From Gemmatimonas aurantiaca (GTDB lineage Bacteria > Gemmatimonadota > Gemmatimonadetes > Gemmatimonadales > Gemmatimonadaceae): a stretch of DNA of 64,000 nucleotides. The position numbers and the translations under genes are program-made. Where the stretch lies: positions 1 through 64,000 of the forward strand of contig NZ_JBBCJO010000006.1 of NCBI RefSeq assembly GCF_037190085.1, in the 5' to 3' direction. The notes beneath the pieces were generated by a model that saw only the letters and a program-made list of their open reading frames with translations, had not been told where the DNA came from and searched no databases. The stretch's first letter is position 1. The number at the start of each line of letters is the position of its first letter. Shown one piece after another: positions 33,545 through 41,847 of this stretch.

Positions 33545-34707
33545 GAGGCATCCGGAAGACGTTCAGGCGTGGCCATGGCCTGCGCATCGCTGGTGGCACG
33601 ATGGGCCGCACGGAGGAAGCTGTCGAGCGATGTCCCACCGGTGCCCACCGCGTCACGTCCCGCACCGGAGGGCATCACGACATAGTCGTGCGCCAGCTTC
33701 ATGTGCGCTTCACGAAACGCGGCAATTTCCGCCACCGCACCATTGTAGGCGTCACGCAACGGGCCGGACCCGTCCAGCGCGCGCGCACGCACCTGCGTTT
33801 CCCGCTCCATGTCCTCGACCAGCGCGCGATGCGGACGCGGCATGTATTCGCGCACGGCCCGCAGATACGCCCCCGCAGGATGGTCGGCATGCTGCACACC
33901 AAGCACCACATCGAAGAGCTGGAACAGCGAACTCTGCCCCGCACTGCCGCCGATATGGCGCTGCGGCTCTTCCGATACCCCTTCGTAGATCACGCCGGGC
34001 TTTGGCCACCCGGCCACAAAGGGCCGTGCACGCAGATAGTAAGTCGCGGGATGACACCAGGTGCGTACGTGCTCCATGGCCCGGTGCACATCACCCATGC
34101 CATCACGAAATGTCGTGAGCCTCTGGGTCAGTCGCTCGTCGTCACCATCACGCGATGCCTGCACCGCGTCGACCATCACGGGAATGAGCGGCGCACCGGA
34201 GAGTTCGACGCCCATCGACGCGATGAAGAACCAGTCCTCGTCCACACCGCCCAGGAACTGGATCACCGTGCGGGCATTGTCCACGGACAGCGGCTGGCTC
34301 GGGTCCACCAGTTGCCAGTTGTGCAGCGTGGTGGTGGCGTAGTGCGCAATCGGCGGGCGCCCCATTTTCGCGGCCAGGGCACAGAGCGGCACCGCGATGC
34401 TCCGCGGCAGCCGCAGATCGGCCTGATCGCCGCCCCAGACCCAGGCATTCGCGAAATGGGTCAGCAACAGCAGGGCACGCTCACGATCGCCGTCCGAAAC
34501 CAGGCCCTGGATATCGAGCTCCGGCAGGTCGCGCAGCGCATCCCGCAGGCGGCGGGAGCGGATGAGTGCGGACAAGTCGGGCACCAGCGCGTCCCATGCG
34601 GCGTACGTGGCTGGCAGTCGGCGGGGAAGCGGGACCGGCGGGACGAACCCCGTCACCGGGTCCACCTGATATCGATCGAGGGTCGTCCAAAGCGTCATCC
34701 GAAACAT
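33541..34707 (-). CDS. Indoleamine 2,3-dioxygenase-family heme enzyme
   Basis: A 388-residue protein matching the indoleamine 2,3-dioxygenase (IDO) family rather than tryptophan 2,3-dioxygenase. Family features in order are ANAWVWGG (about residues 90-97), AVPLCALAAKMGRPPIAHYA, LHNWQLVD, FLGGVDEDWFFIA (about 150-162), YYLRARPFVAGW (about 225), GGSAGQSSLFQLFD and YMPRPHRALV. The likely proximal heme ligand is His335 in FREAHMKLAHDYV, and GTGGTSLDSFL follows as in IDO. It should oxidise L-tryptophan with O2 to N-formylkynurenine. It is the first gene of the operon and overlaps kynU. ATG 34698 is an alternative start. Confidence 0.85.
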   Translation of the reverse strand: MFRMTLWTTLDRYQVDPVTGFVPPVPLPRRLPATYAAWDALVPDLSALIRSRRLRDALRDLPELDIQGLVSDGDRERALLLLTHFANAWVWGGDQADLRLPRSIAVPLCALAAKMGRPPIAHYATTTLHNWQLVDPSQPLSVDNARTVIQFLGGVDEDWFFIASMGVELSGAPLIPVMVDAVQASRDGDDERLTQRLTTFRDGMGDVHRAMEHVRTWCHPATYYLRARPFVAGWPKPGVIYEGVSEEPQRHIGGSAGQSSLFQLFDVVLGVQHADHPAGAYLRAVREYMPRPHRALVEDMERETQVRARALDGSGPLRDAYNGAVAEIAAFREAHMKLAHDYVVMPSGAGRDAVGTGGTSLDSFLRAAHRATSDAQAMATPERLPDAS

Positions 34708-34803
34708 TGTAGGATGCTTTGGGCCTGGATGTCATTCGGTATCTTTTCGTTTTTTGGCCTCCCGGGCCGGGACGGGCTGCCTGGTGCCGGCTATCTTTCC
34801 CGT

Positions 34804-36327
34804 ATGACCACGATCACCCAAGCCGACTTCATCCAGTCCATCGCAGACGCCCTGCAGCACATCTCGTACTACCACCCGCTGGACTACATCCATGCGCTGG
34901 CGGAAGCCTACGAGAAGGAGCAGTCACCGGCGGCCCGCGATGCCATTGCGCAGATCCTCACGAACTCGCGTATGTGTGCCGAAGGACATCGCCCCATCTG
35001 CCAGGATACCGGCAGTGTGGTGGTCTTCCTCAAGATCGGCATGAACGTGCGCTGGGACGCGACGATGTCGATCCAGGAAATGGTCGACGAAGGCGTGCGG
35101 CGCGCCTACATGCTTCCCGACAACATCCTCCGCGCGTCCATCGTCGCGGATCCGGCCTTCTCACGCAAGAACACGCGTGACAACACACCGGCCGTCGTGC
35201 ACGTCGAACTCGTGCCCGGCGATACGGTCGACGTGAAACTGGGCGCGAAGGGCGGCGGGTCGGAGAACAAGTCGAAGTTCGCGATGCTCAACCCGTCCGA
35301 CAGCATCGTGGACTGGGTGCTCAAGACGGTCCCGCTCATGGGCGCGGGGTGGTGCCCGCCCGGTATGCTCGGCATCGGCATCGGCGGCTCCGCCGAGAAG
35401 GCCATGCTCATGGCGAAGGAATCGCTGATGGAGCACATCGACATGGCGCAGCTCAAGGCGCGTGGTCCGCAGAACAAGATCGAGGAACTGCGCATCGAGC
35501 TGTGCGACAGGATCAACGCGCTCGGCATCGGGGCGCAGGGGCTGGGTGGTCTTTCCACCGTGCTCGATGTGAAGATCTGGGACTATCCCACGCACGCGGC
35601 CTCGAAGCCGATCGCGATGATCCCCAACTGCGCCGCCACCCGTCACGCGCATTTTGTCCTCGACGGCAGTGGTGTGGCGGAACTGCCCGTGCCGAAGCTG
35701 TCCGACTGGCCGGACGTCACGTGGCGTCCCGACCAGAACGCCAAGCGGGTGGATCTCGACACGCTCACACCGGAAGTGGTGCGTTCGTGGAAAGCGGGCG
35801 ATCGCCTGCTGCTCAACGGTAAGATGCTCACCGGCCGCGACGCGGCACACAAGCGCATCGCGGATCTGTATGCGAGCGGGGAGGGGCTGCCGGCGGGTGT
35901 CGATTTCACGAACCGCGTGATCTACTATGTCGGCCCGGTCGATCCGGTACGGGACGAGGCAGTGGGCCCGGCTGGCCCGACCACGGCGACCCGCATGGAC
36001 AAGTTCACCGAGATGATGCTCGCGAAGACCGGGCTGATCGCGATGATCGGCAAGGCCGAGCGTGGGGCGGCGGGTCTCGAAGCCATCCGGAAGCACAGGG
36101 CGGCCTATCTGATGGCGGTGGGTGGTGCGGCCTATCTGGTGTCGAAAGCCATCCGCTCCTCGCGAGTGGTGGCGTTCGCGGATCTGGGCATGGAAGCGAT
36201 CTACGAATTCGACGTGGAAGACATGCCGGTGACCGTGGCCGTCGATGCCGGAGGCGACAACGTGCACGAGACCGGACCGGCCGAATGGCAGGACAGGATC
36301 AAGAAGGGACTGCCGGTGCTGTCCTGA
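34804..36327 (+). CDS. Fumarate hydratase, class I
   Basis: A 507-residue iron-sulfur hydratase that interconverts fumarate and malate. The N-terminal part has the cluster Cys in HRPICQDTGSVV (about residues 60-71), GGGSENKSKFAMLNPSD (about 148-164) and GWCPPGMLGIGIGGSAEKA. A third Cys lies in MIPNCAATRHAH. The C-terminal part is the fused beta domain (from about 315, LTPEVVRSWKAGDRLLLNGKMLTGRDAAHKR) ending IKKGLPVLS. Class I enzymes are oxygen-sensitive. The ATG at 34804 has no Shine-Dalgarno; TATCTT seven bases upstream suggests possible leaderless transcription. It is divergent from the IDO gene and has its own terminator. Confidence 0.93.
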   Translation: MTTITQADFIQSIADALQHISYYHPLDYIHALAEAYEKEQSPAARDAIAQILTNSRMCAEGHRPICQDTGSVVVFLKIGMNVRWDATMSIQEMVDEGVRRAYMLPDNILRASIVADPAFSRKNTRDNTPAVVHVELVPGDTVDVKLGAKGGGSENKSKFAMLNPSDSIVDWVLKTVPLMGAGWCPPGMLGIGIGGSAEKAMLMAKESLMEHIDMAQLKARGPQNKIEELRIELCDRINALGIGAQGLGGLSTVLDVKIWDYPTHAASKPIAMIPNCAATRHAHFVLDGSGVAELPVPKLSDWPDVTWRPDQNAKRVDLDTLTPEVVRSWKAGDRLLLNGKMLTGRDAAHKRIADLYASGEGLPAGVDFTNRVIYYVGPVDPVRDEAVGPAGPTTATRMDKFTEMMLAKTGLIAMIGKAERGAAGLEAIRKHRAAYLMAVGGAAYLVSKAIRSSRVVAFADLGMEAIYEFDVEDMPVTVAVDAGGDNVHETGPAEWQDRIKKGLPVLS

Positions 36328-36348
36328 AAAAACGGTGGGATCGGAAGG

Positions 36349-36385
36349 GCGGCACGGGGCTTTGGCTTCGTGCCGCTTTCTTTTT
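36349..36385 (+). terminator. Intrinsic terminator of fumarase gene
   Basis: GCGGCACG at 36349-36356 pairs with CGTGCCGC at 36369-36376, followed directly by TTTCTTTTT (36377-36385). It lies 22 bases after the fumarase stop. Confidence 0.88.
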
Positions 36386-36490
36386 GCCGCGGATTGCGCG
36401 GATGGAGCGGAAACAACACGGATTGAACAGCGATTGAAACCCGTTTTTCATCCGTGTTGTTTCCGCTCCATCCGCGTAATCCGCGGCAAA
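36383..36490. repeat. Large inverted repeat, 41-bp arms
   Basis: Arms at 36383-36423 and 36450-36490 match at 40 of 41 positions around a 26-base spacer. Each arm includes GATGGAGCGGAAACAACACG or its complement. It lies directly downstream of the GxxExxY remnant and just after the fumarase terminator. Repeats with this kind of wording often accompany GxxExxY genes, which suggests that both are relics of the same element. Confidence 0.9.
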
Positions 36491-36504
36491 GCTTTTATCT
36501 GTTT

Positions 36505-36687
36505 TCATCTGTCCGACGAAGACAATGCCCGCCGATCCCGCATCCAGATCATCCGCCGCATCTCCGGCTGCGGACCGAAGTTGAAGAGCAGACCGACTTC
36601 GATTCCCGATGCCCGCAGATAGTTCAGCACCTGCGCTTCGTGTGCGGAAACCAGTTGCTTGCAGGCCTTGAGCACGCCCGGGACCAA
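36505..36687 (-). pseudogene. GxxExxY protein, N-terminally truncated remnant
   Basis: About 60 codons survive of a GxxExxY-family gene. The readable C-terminal core is VLKACKQLVSAHEAQ, then LNYLRASGIEVGLLFNFG, then PEMRRMIWMRD. The usual first half (with the Gly-x-x-Glu-x-x-Tyr motif) is absent; the sequence upstream runs into the spacer before the peptidase gene. The family, of unknown function, is typically about 120-130 residues and is often multi-copy with repeated surroundings. The fragment has no ribosome binding site and is best read as decayed. Confidence 0.75.
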
Positions 36688-36757
36688 GGATCACCCGTCA
36701 TCCGCCCCACCCGCTAAATTGAGCCGCAGAACCACTTCCCACCCCTGGCTCATCCTC

Positions 36758-38056
36758 ATGCACAAGCGCTCCGGTGCCCTCCTGGCGGGCCTGCTGCTCG
36801 CCGCTCCCCTGGCTGCTCAGCAGCAGCCTCAGTATCCCAGCAGTTGGGATGCCAAACTCGCCGAACGGGCCGATGTGAAGGCCGCCATGGCGATGCTCGA
36901 GAAGAACTTCCCGCAGCACGTCGATGAGTGGATCAAGCTCACCGAAATGCCGTCCAAGTCCGGCCAGGAGAAGCTCCGCGGCGCCTACGTGAAGGCCGAG
37001 TTCGAGAAGGCCGGCCTCAAGACCACCGTCGACTCCATCGGCAACGTGATCGGCGTGCGGAAAGGCACCGGCGGCGGTCCGACGATCGCCATCATGTCGC
37101 ACATGGACGTGGTGTTCGAAAACAGCGTCCCCAGGAAAGTCCGACGCAGCGGCGACACCCTCTTCGCCCCCGGGGTCGGCGACAACACCGCCTCGGTGGC
37201 GAATATGCTGGCCACCATCCGCGCCATGAATGCCACGAAGTTCACCCACAAGGGCGACATCATCTTCATCGGCACGGTGCAGGAAGAAGTCGGTCTCAAG
37301 GGCGCCGCGTACTGGCTGGAACACAATCCGCGTCCCGATCTGCTCATCGCACCCGACGGGGCCTACGGCAGCGTGGCCTACGGCGCACTGGGCATCTACT
37401 GGACGAAGTACGTCTTCGTCGCGCCCGGCGGACATACGCTCGCATCACGTGGACGCCCCACACCCGTGCGTGCCGTCGCCGAAGCGGTCGACCGGCTCTA
37501 TCAGCTCCAGTTCCCGGCGTTGCCCGATGGTGCGGTGATGAACATCGGTCAGATCCATGGGGGAGAAATCTTCAACTCCATTCCGCAGGAACTGTACTTC
37601 ACCGTCGACCTCCGCAGCCCCGACCCCGTGCTGCTCGACTCGCTCGATCGCCTGATCACGCGTGTCACGCAGGAAGTGGCCGACAAGCAGAAGGTCACCT
37701 TGCGCGTGGAAGTGGATCAGAAGAACCAGGCCGGCGGCACGGAGAAGCAGCTGGCCGGTGCCCGCGCCCATCCGCTCGTGCAGACGGCCGTCGACATCAA
37801 TCGGTTCCTCGGCATCAGTGCCGGCATGCCCGGAGCGCGCGAAGCGGTGCCCACCGGCGCCACCGATGCGAACCCGGGTGTCGTGCGCAAGATCCCCAGC
37901 ATCGCCATCGGCGGATCACGTGGCGCCAATGGTCATCAGCTCACTGAATACTCGCTGTGGCCCACCGCGCTGCCGTCCACCAAGCTGCTCTATCTGCTCA
38001 CCGCGACGTTCGCGGACGGCGTGAAGGTGGTGACGCCGGGAACGGTGGTTCCGTAA
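36758..38056 (+). CDS. Secreted M20 family metallopeptidase
   Basis: A 432-residue exported peptidase. The signal peptide (residues 1-20) ends PLAAQQQ. The two-zinc M20 active site is readable: His115 and Asp117 in IMSHMDVVF, the bridging Asp in GVGDNTASVA (about 149), the catalytic Glu pair in GTVQEEVGLKG (about 181-182), Asp in LIAPDGAYG and a late His in RGANGHQLTEYS (about 394). A dimerisation domain interrupts the catalytic domain at about 215-330. Family members cleave short peptides or acylated amino acids. The substrate is unknown. Export suggests periplasmic peptide scavenging. Confidence 0.9.
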   Translation: MHKRSGALLAGLLLAAPLAAQQQPQYPSSWDAKLAERADVKAAMAMLEKNFPQHVDEWIKLTEMPSKSGQEKLRGAYVKAEFEKAGLKTTVDSIGNVIGVRKGTGGGPTIAIMSHMDVVFENSVPRKVRRSGDTLFAPGVGDNTASVANMLATIRAMNATKFTHKGDIIFIGTVQEEVGLKGAAYWLEHNPRPDLLIAPDGAYGSVAYGALGIYWTKYVFVAPGGHTLASRGRPTPVRAVAEAVDRLYQLQFPALPDGAVMNIGQIHGGEIFNSIPQELYFTVDLRSPDPVLLDSLDRLITRVTQEVADKQKVTLRVEVDQKNQAGGTEKQLAGARAHPLVQTAVDINRFLGISAGMPGAREAVPTGATDANPGVVRKIPSIAIGGSRGANGHQLTEYSLWPTALPSTKLLYLLTATFADGVKVVTPGTVVP

Positions 38057-38063
38057 ACGACCG

Positions 38064-38190
38064 TTGCGGGTTGTGGGGACGTGGGTTTGGAGATGAACAG
38101 CCGGGTCGTGCGTGACGGGTGCCGTGACGCGCGACCCGTTACCCGAAACCCGGTTGTTCACCCCCAAACCCACGCCCTCACAACCCGCAA
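38064..38190. repeat. Dispersed palindromic element, copy 1
   Basis: An inverted repeat with 43-bp outer arms (38064-38106 and 38148-38190) matching at 38 of 43 positions. It lies between the converging peptidase and PEP-CTERM genes, so it could also end transcription both ways. It shares GCCGGGTCGTG (38100-38110) and a 21-base block starting at 38144 with copy 2 at 41671-41789. Confidence 0.88.
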
Positions 38191-38203
38191 CCGCAGTATC
38201 GCT

Positions 38204-38857
38204 TTACGCCGCGCGGCGCTTCATCACCACCAGCACGCCGGCAATGCCGATGGCCAGGAGCACGAACGTCGACGGCTCCGGCACCGTCGTGGCCGCATTC
38301 GCCACCACGAAGTCGTTCGCAGTCGGCCACATGTCGACGGTGGCAATCTCCGTCTTCACCGTCAGCGAGAGAATCGCGTCGGTCGACACGAAGCCCAGGA
38401 ACGACCCCGGTGCTCCGATGAATGTTTCGGACACGATACCCGATGCACTGGTGGCCGTCACCGTCAGACCGAGTTGCTGGTTGATGTCACCGGCGGCCGT
38501 CGTACCGAAGAAGAAGCCACCAATGCCGCGCACCAGCGCATCGAAACCGGAAAAGGTGATCGTGGCAAAAGACTCGTCGCTCGACAGCCAACGATCCGCT
38601 CCGTTGCCGACGTTGTAGAAGCCGAGCGTATTGGTCGCGACCGTGTAGCTGTGACTTCCCGCCTGACGCGCGAGGGGTGAGGCCGGCGCGTCCACGGAAA
38701 TATCGTCGAAGCTGTCGGTGCCCGCGTTCGACGTGGCCGCGAGGAAATCCGCGAAGTTCGTGAACACGGTGAACTGTGCCTGCGCCACGGTCGGCGCCAC
38801 GAAGAGCATGGCGGCGACGAACAGCGTGGTGAGTCTGGAGAAACGCATGGTTGGCAT
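38204..38857 (-). CDS. PEP-CTERM sorting domain protein
   Basis: A 217-residue secreted protein. An N-terminal signal peptide (to about residue 28, VAQAQF) and a C-terminal PEP-CTERM anchor (VPEPSTFVLLAIGIAGVLVV followed by MKRRAA) frame a beta-rich, Ser/Thr/Ala-rich body of about 160 residues. Such proteins are processed by an exosortase and retained at the surface, often with extracellular polysaccharide. The body is of the kind seen in many PEP-CTERM proteins with no assigned function. No exosortase or EPS gene lies in the window. Starts at 38857 or 38848 are equally possible. Confidence 0.88.
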   Translation of the reverse strand: MPTMRFSRLTTLFVAAMLFVAPTVAQAQFTVFTNFADFLAATSNAGTDSFDDISVDAPASPLARQAGSHSYTVATNTLGFYNVGNGADRWLSSDESFATITFSGFDALVRGIGGFFFGTTAAGDINQQLGLTVTATSASGIVSETFIGAPGSFLGFVSTDAILSLTVKTEIATVDMWPTANDFVVANAATTVPEPSTFVLLAIGIAGVLVVMKRRAA

Positions 38858-38895
38858 ATCCGGAGAATGGAGTCGTTGCAGATCGCGCCGCGTGA

Positions 38896-41517
38896 TCAGA
38901 ACGGCGTGCAGGTGAGGAAGCCGGTGCGCAGTGAATAGCCGGCCGTTTCGCCGTCATCCGTCCAGAAGACGGGACGCTTGCCACCGACACACTCGGCCAG
39001 CGGCGCGAACGTGAAGCCTTCGTTGTTGAGGTTGGGCATGCCCGTCGGACGCTCGAAACGCTGCGCGACGATGAAACGTCCCTGCGTCGCGGATCCGGCC
39101 TGCGTATCGATACGCAACACCGTCGTCCGCCCCTGGCAGGTGTCGTCGCACACGGCCCAGAACTGACCGAGTTCGTTGTCGAACGTGAGGTCCATGACCG
39201 TCGGGAATCCGCTCGTGAACGATGCCAGGCGCGTGAACCCGCCGTTCACATGGTCGAGCGCGTAGGCATGGATCTGACCCGTGCCTTCCACGCCGACGAA
39301 GAACACGCCGCCACCATTGTTCGGATAGTCGGCCGGATTGTACGCGCGCCCCTTGCTCTCGTCGCGGAAACCACGGGCCACCAGGAATGCATCGGGCACG
39401 CGGGTGATGCCTTCGAGTCCGAGGTTCGCACCGTTGGCCGGAATGTCGGCCGTGATGTTCCATTCACGGACCGCCGTGAGCACCGATCCGCTCTCGACCG
39501 ACACGTCGAACAGCAGAATGCTGTTGCGGCTTACGCTGCTGTTCGCGTTGTTGCGTTCCGCCGAGACGTAGATGCTGTTGCCCACCGCCGTCACGCCCTC
39601 GGCGTCGACATCCCCCGTGCCGGCGGGATAGCGGAGCAGTTTGCCATTGGCCCATGTGCGGGACGCCTTCGGTGTCCACACACCGCCGACCTGGGTGAGA
39701 CGGAAGAGGGCGCCGGGACCGTTGCGCACCGCCCAGATCACGCCCGTGGAGAAACCGGGCAGCGGCTGATAGAACAGCCCGCTCATGTTGCCTCCGAACA
39801 ACACGCCCGTGGGACTCGCGGTCGTGATCGTCTGATCGCCCGGCCACGCCGAGTAGACGATGTCGCCCGGGCAGGCATTGGCTGCACCCTTCGTGGGCGT
39901 CGTCGTCGTGGCGAAGGCTCCACTGCCATTGGGACAACGCCCATACGTGGTGCTCGCATGTGTCGTCCACACGTAGCTGTCCACCAGAGCGGTGCCGCCT
40001 GGCGCGAAGAGACGGGCGGCATCACTGCCTCCCAGGCCGAAGATGAACTGCGATTCCTCGAGCACGAGATAGCCGTTGGCCGCGATCGTGGTGCCGCTCG
40101 GAATCACATACTGATTGGCGTCGTTGTTGTCCCGGAACACGTACCCGGACAGATCGACCGCGCTGTTGCCGGCATTGTACAGTTCGACCCAGTCACCGGG
40201 TGTGCCGTTGTTGGATTCGACTTCGTTGATACGCACGGCCACCGAACAGTCGTTCGCCGCGCCCCGTGTGGAGGTCGTGCTCGTGCGGAATTCGCCGGTC
40301 CCATCCGGGCAACGGGCGTAGGTGGTGGCGGCGTGCGCCCCCCACGAATACGAGGCCACGAGCGTCGAACCTCCCGGTGCGAAAAGACGCGCGGAGTCGG
40401 CGTTGCCGAGCCCAAAACCGAACTGCGACTCCAGCAACACGAGAAATCCGCCCGGAGCGATCGTCGTACCGCTCGGGATCACATAGGTGTGATCGGCACC
40501 GTTCTGGTTGTCGCGGAACACATAGCCGGACAGATCGACTGAGACCGTACCGGTGTTGTACAACTCCACCCAGTCTCCGACCGGGTCACCATTCGATTCG
40601 ACCTCGTTGATCACCACCGACGCCGTTGCGGCCGTGCAGATGTTTGTGGTGCCCTTCGTCGAAACGGCCGTGGTGACCAACGCACCGCTGCCATCGGGGC
40701 AACGACCGTACGTCGTGCTGGCGTGCGTCGTCCAGGCAAAGCTGTCGACGAGTGTCGTGCCATTGGCACGGAACAGGCGCACCGCGTCGGGCGCGCCAAG
40801 CCCGAAGCCCAGGCTGGATCCGTCGATCACCAGGAATCCCTGCGCCGGGATGATGGTGCCGGCGGGAATGATGTACGCGTGAGTATCGTCGTCGTCCTTC
40901 ACGACGTATCCACCAACGTTCGCGGGGCTGGCAGTGGGGTTGTACAACTCCACCCAGTCACCGGGTGTGCCACCATCCGATTCGATCTCGTTGATCCGGA
41001 TCGGAGCCGCGCAGTCGTTCGCAGCACCCTTGGTGATGGTGCTCGATACGCCGAACGTCCCGGTCCCATCCGGGCAGCGCGCATAGGTCGTGCCCGCATG
41101 CGACGTCCAGGCGAAACTGTCGATGATCGTCACATTGTCGGGCGCGATGAAGCGCACCTTGTCGTTCGCGCCGAGTCCGAAGCCGAACTGCGCCTCTTCG
41201 ACGACGAGATAGCCGTTGGCCGGCACGACGGTGCCGCTGGGAAACGCAAAGGTCCGCGAGTCGTTGTCGTCCTTCAGACGATAACCGGAGATGTCGATCG
41301 GCTCGTTGCCGATGTTCACGAGCTCCACCCAGTCGGTGTTGGAATTCACCTCGTTGATGCGGATGGCCTCGGCGACGGTGAGTGCGGCGGCGAGGTCGAC
41401 ACGCTCGGCCGCGTTGCGGCGGGCGAGCGGCCCGGTGGAGGCGATGTCCTGCGTACAACTGGTCAACGCCAGCATGCCAAGCGTGAGGGACGCGGCACGG
41501 AAGGTTCGACGGGTCAC
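38896..41517 (-). CDS. Lipoprotein with four lamin-tail domains
   Basis: An 873-residue exported protein with a lipobox-like LALTSCTQ (Cys about residue 21). Four lamin-tail (LTD) repeats follow at about 48-165, 170-290, 297-415 and 420-540. Each has RINEVESN or similar, DWVELYN, a GYVFRD strand, PSGTTI, GFLVL and QFGFGLG segments, and ends in a conserved YxRCPDGxG block plus KGAAN. The C-terminal third (about 545-873) resembles an esterase-like beta-propeller of the phytase/SdiA-regulated type (EGVTAVGNSIYVSAER, LGLEGITRVPDAFLVARG, NNEGFTFAPL). A surface-bound hydrolase or adhesive protein is likely; the substrate is unknown. Confidence 0.8.
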   Translation of the reverse strand: MTRRTFRAASLTLGMLALTSCTQDIASTGPLARRNAAERVDLAAALTVAEAIRINEVNSNTDWVELVNIGNEPIDISGYRLKDDNDSRTFAFPSGTVVPANGYLVVEEAQFGFGLGANDKVRFIAPDNVTIIDSFAWTSHAGTTYARCPDGTGTFGVSSTITKGAANDCAAPIRINEIESDGGTPGDWVELYNPTASPANVGGYVVKDDDDTHAYIIPAGTIIPAQGFLVIDGSSLGFGLGAPDAVRLFRANGTTLVDSFAWTTHASTTYGRCPDGSGALVTTAVSTKGTTNICTAATASVVINEVESNGDPVGDWVELYNTGTVSVDLSGYVFRDNQNGADHTYVIPSGTTIAPGGFLVLLESQFGFGLGNADSARLFAPGGSTLVASYSWGAHAATTYARCPDGTGEFRTSTTSTRGAANDCSVAVRINEVESNNGTPGDWVELYNAGNSAVDLSGYVFRDNNDANQYVIPSGTTIAANGYLVLEESQFIFGLGGSDAARLFAPGGTALVDSYVWTTHASTTYGRCPNGSGAFATTTTPTKGAANACPGDIVYSAWPGDQTITTASPTGVLFGGNMSGLFYQPLPGFSTGVIWAVRNGPGALFRLTQVGGVWTPKASRTWANGKLLRYPAGTGDVDAEGVTAVGNSIYVSAERNNANSSVSRNSILLFDVSVESGSVLTAVREWNITADIPANGANLGLEGITRVPDAFLVARGFRDESKGRAYNPADYPNNGGGVFFVGVEGTGQIHAYALDHVNGGFTRLASFTSGFPTVMDLTFDNELGQFWAVCDDTCQGRTTVLRIDTQAGSATQGRFIVAQRFERPTGMPNLNNEGFTFAPLAECVGGKRPVFWTDDGETAGYSLRTGFLTCTPF

Positions 41518-41847
41518 AATGGTACCTGCGACGGTTGAGGGCGGCGATCGGGGCCGGCACGGTGAGTCGTGCTGCCGGCGAGCGAACGGTGCCTCTCAAC
41601 AACCGCCATTTTCGTCACGACTGGAGGTCGTGCGCGTCTCGGTCAGGTCACGAAGACGAAGAGTCGCACGTTGCGGGGGGACGGGTTTGGGGGTGACACG
41701 CCGGGTCGTGGGCCAGGCGTCCCGCCTCCTGGTACCGACCACGCGAAACCCGATTGTTCACCCCTGAACGCACCTGCCCTGAACCCGCCACTCAGCAGTG
41801 ATTCAAGTGTGGTGAACGACGTGCCTCGTTCCTTCGATTCACTCCGC
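41518..41847. other. Intergenic region with palindromic element
   Basis: These 330 bases contain no supported gene. About 120 of them are copy 2 of the dispersed palindromic element. The rest, next to 41517, must include the promoter of the lamin-tail lipoprotein, but no consensus boxes are obvious. Confidence 0.6.
41671..41789. repeat. Dispersed palindromic element, copy 2
   Basis: A degraded relative of the element at 38064-38190. It keeps GCCGGGTCGTG (41700-41710) and a 21-base block starting at 41744 that differs by one base from copy 1. Both lie exactly 3,600 bp downstream of their counterparts and at identical internal spacing. Its outer arms have diverged. Confidence 0.82.

Noticed and set aside
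33541..34707. Tryptophan 2,3-dioxygenase (TDO) identity for the dioxygenase
   Set aside because: The ordered motifs and His position fit the IDO family better; TDO-type sequence words are absent.
33400..34803. Long N-terminal extension of the fumarase frame
   Set aside because: It runs antisense through the IDO gene and has no domain; class I fumarases start near the ATG at 34804.
39250..40542. 430-codon plus-strand open frame
   Set aside because: It is antisense to the lamin-tail repeats and simply mirrors their repetition.
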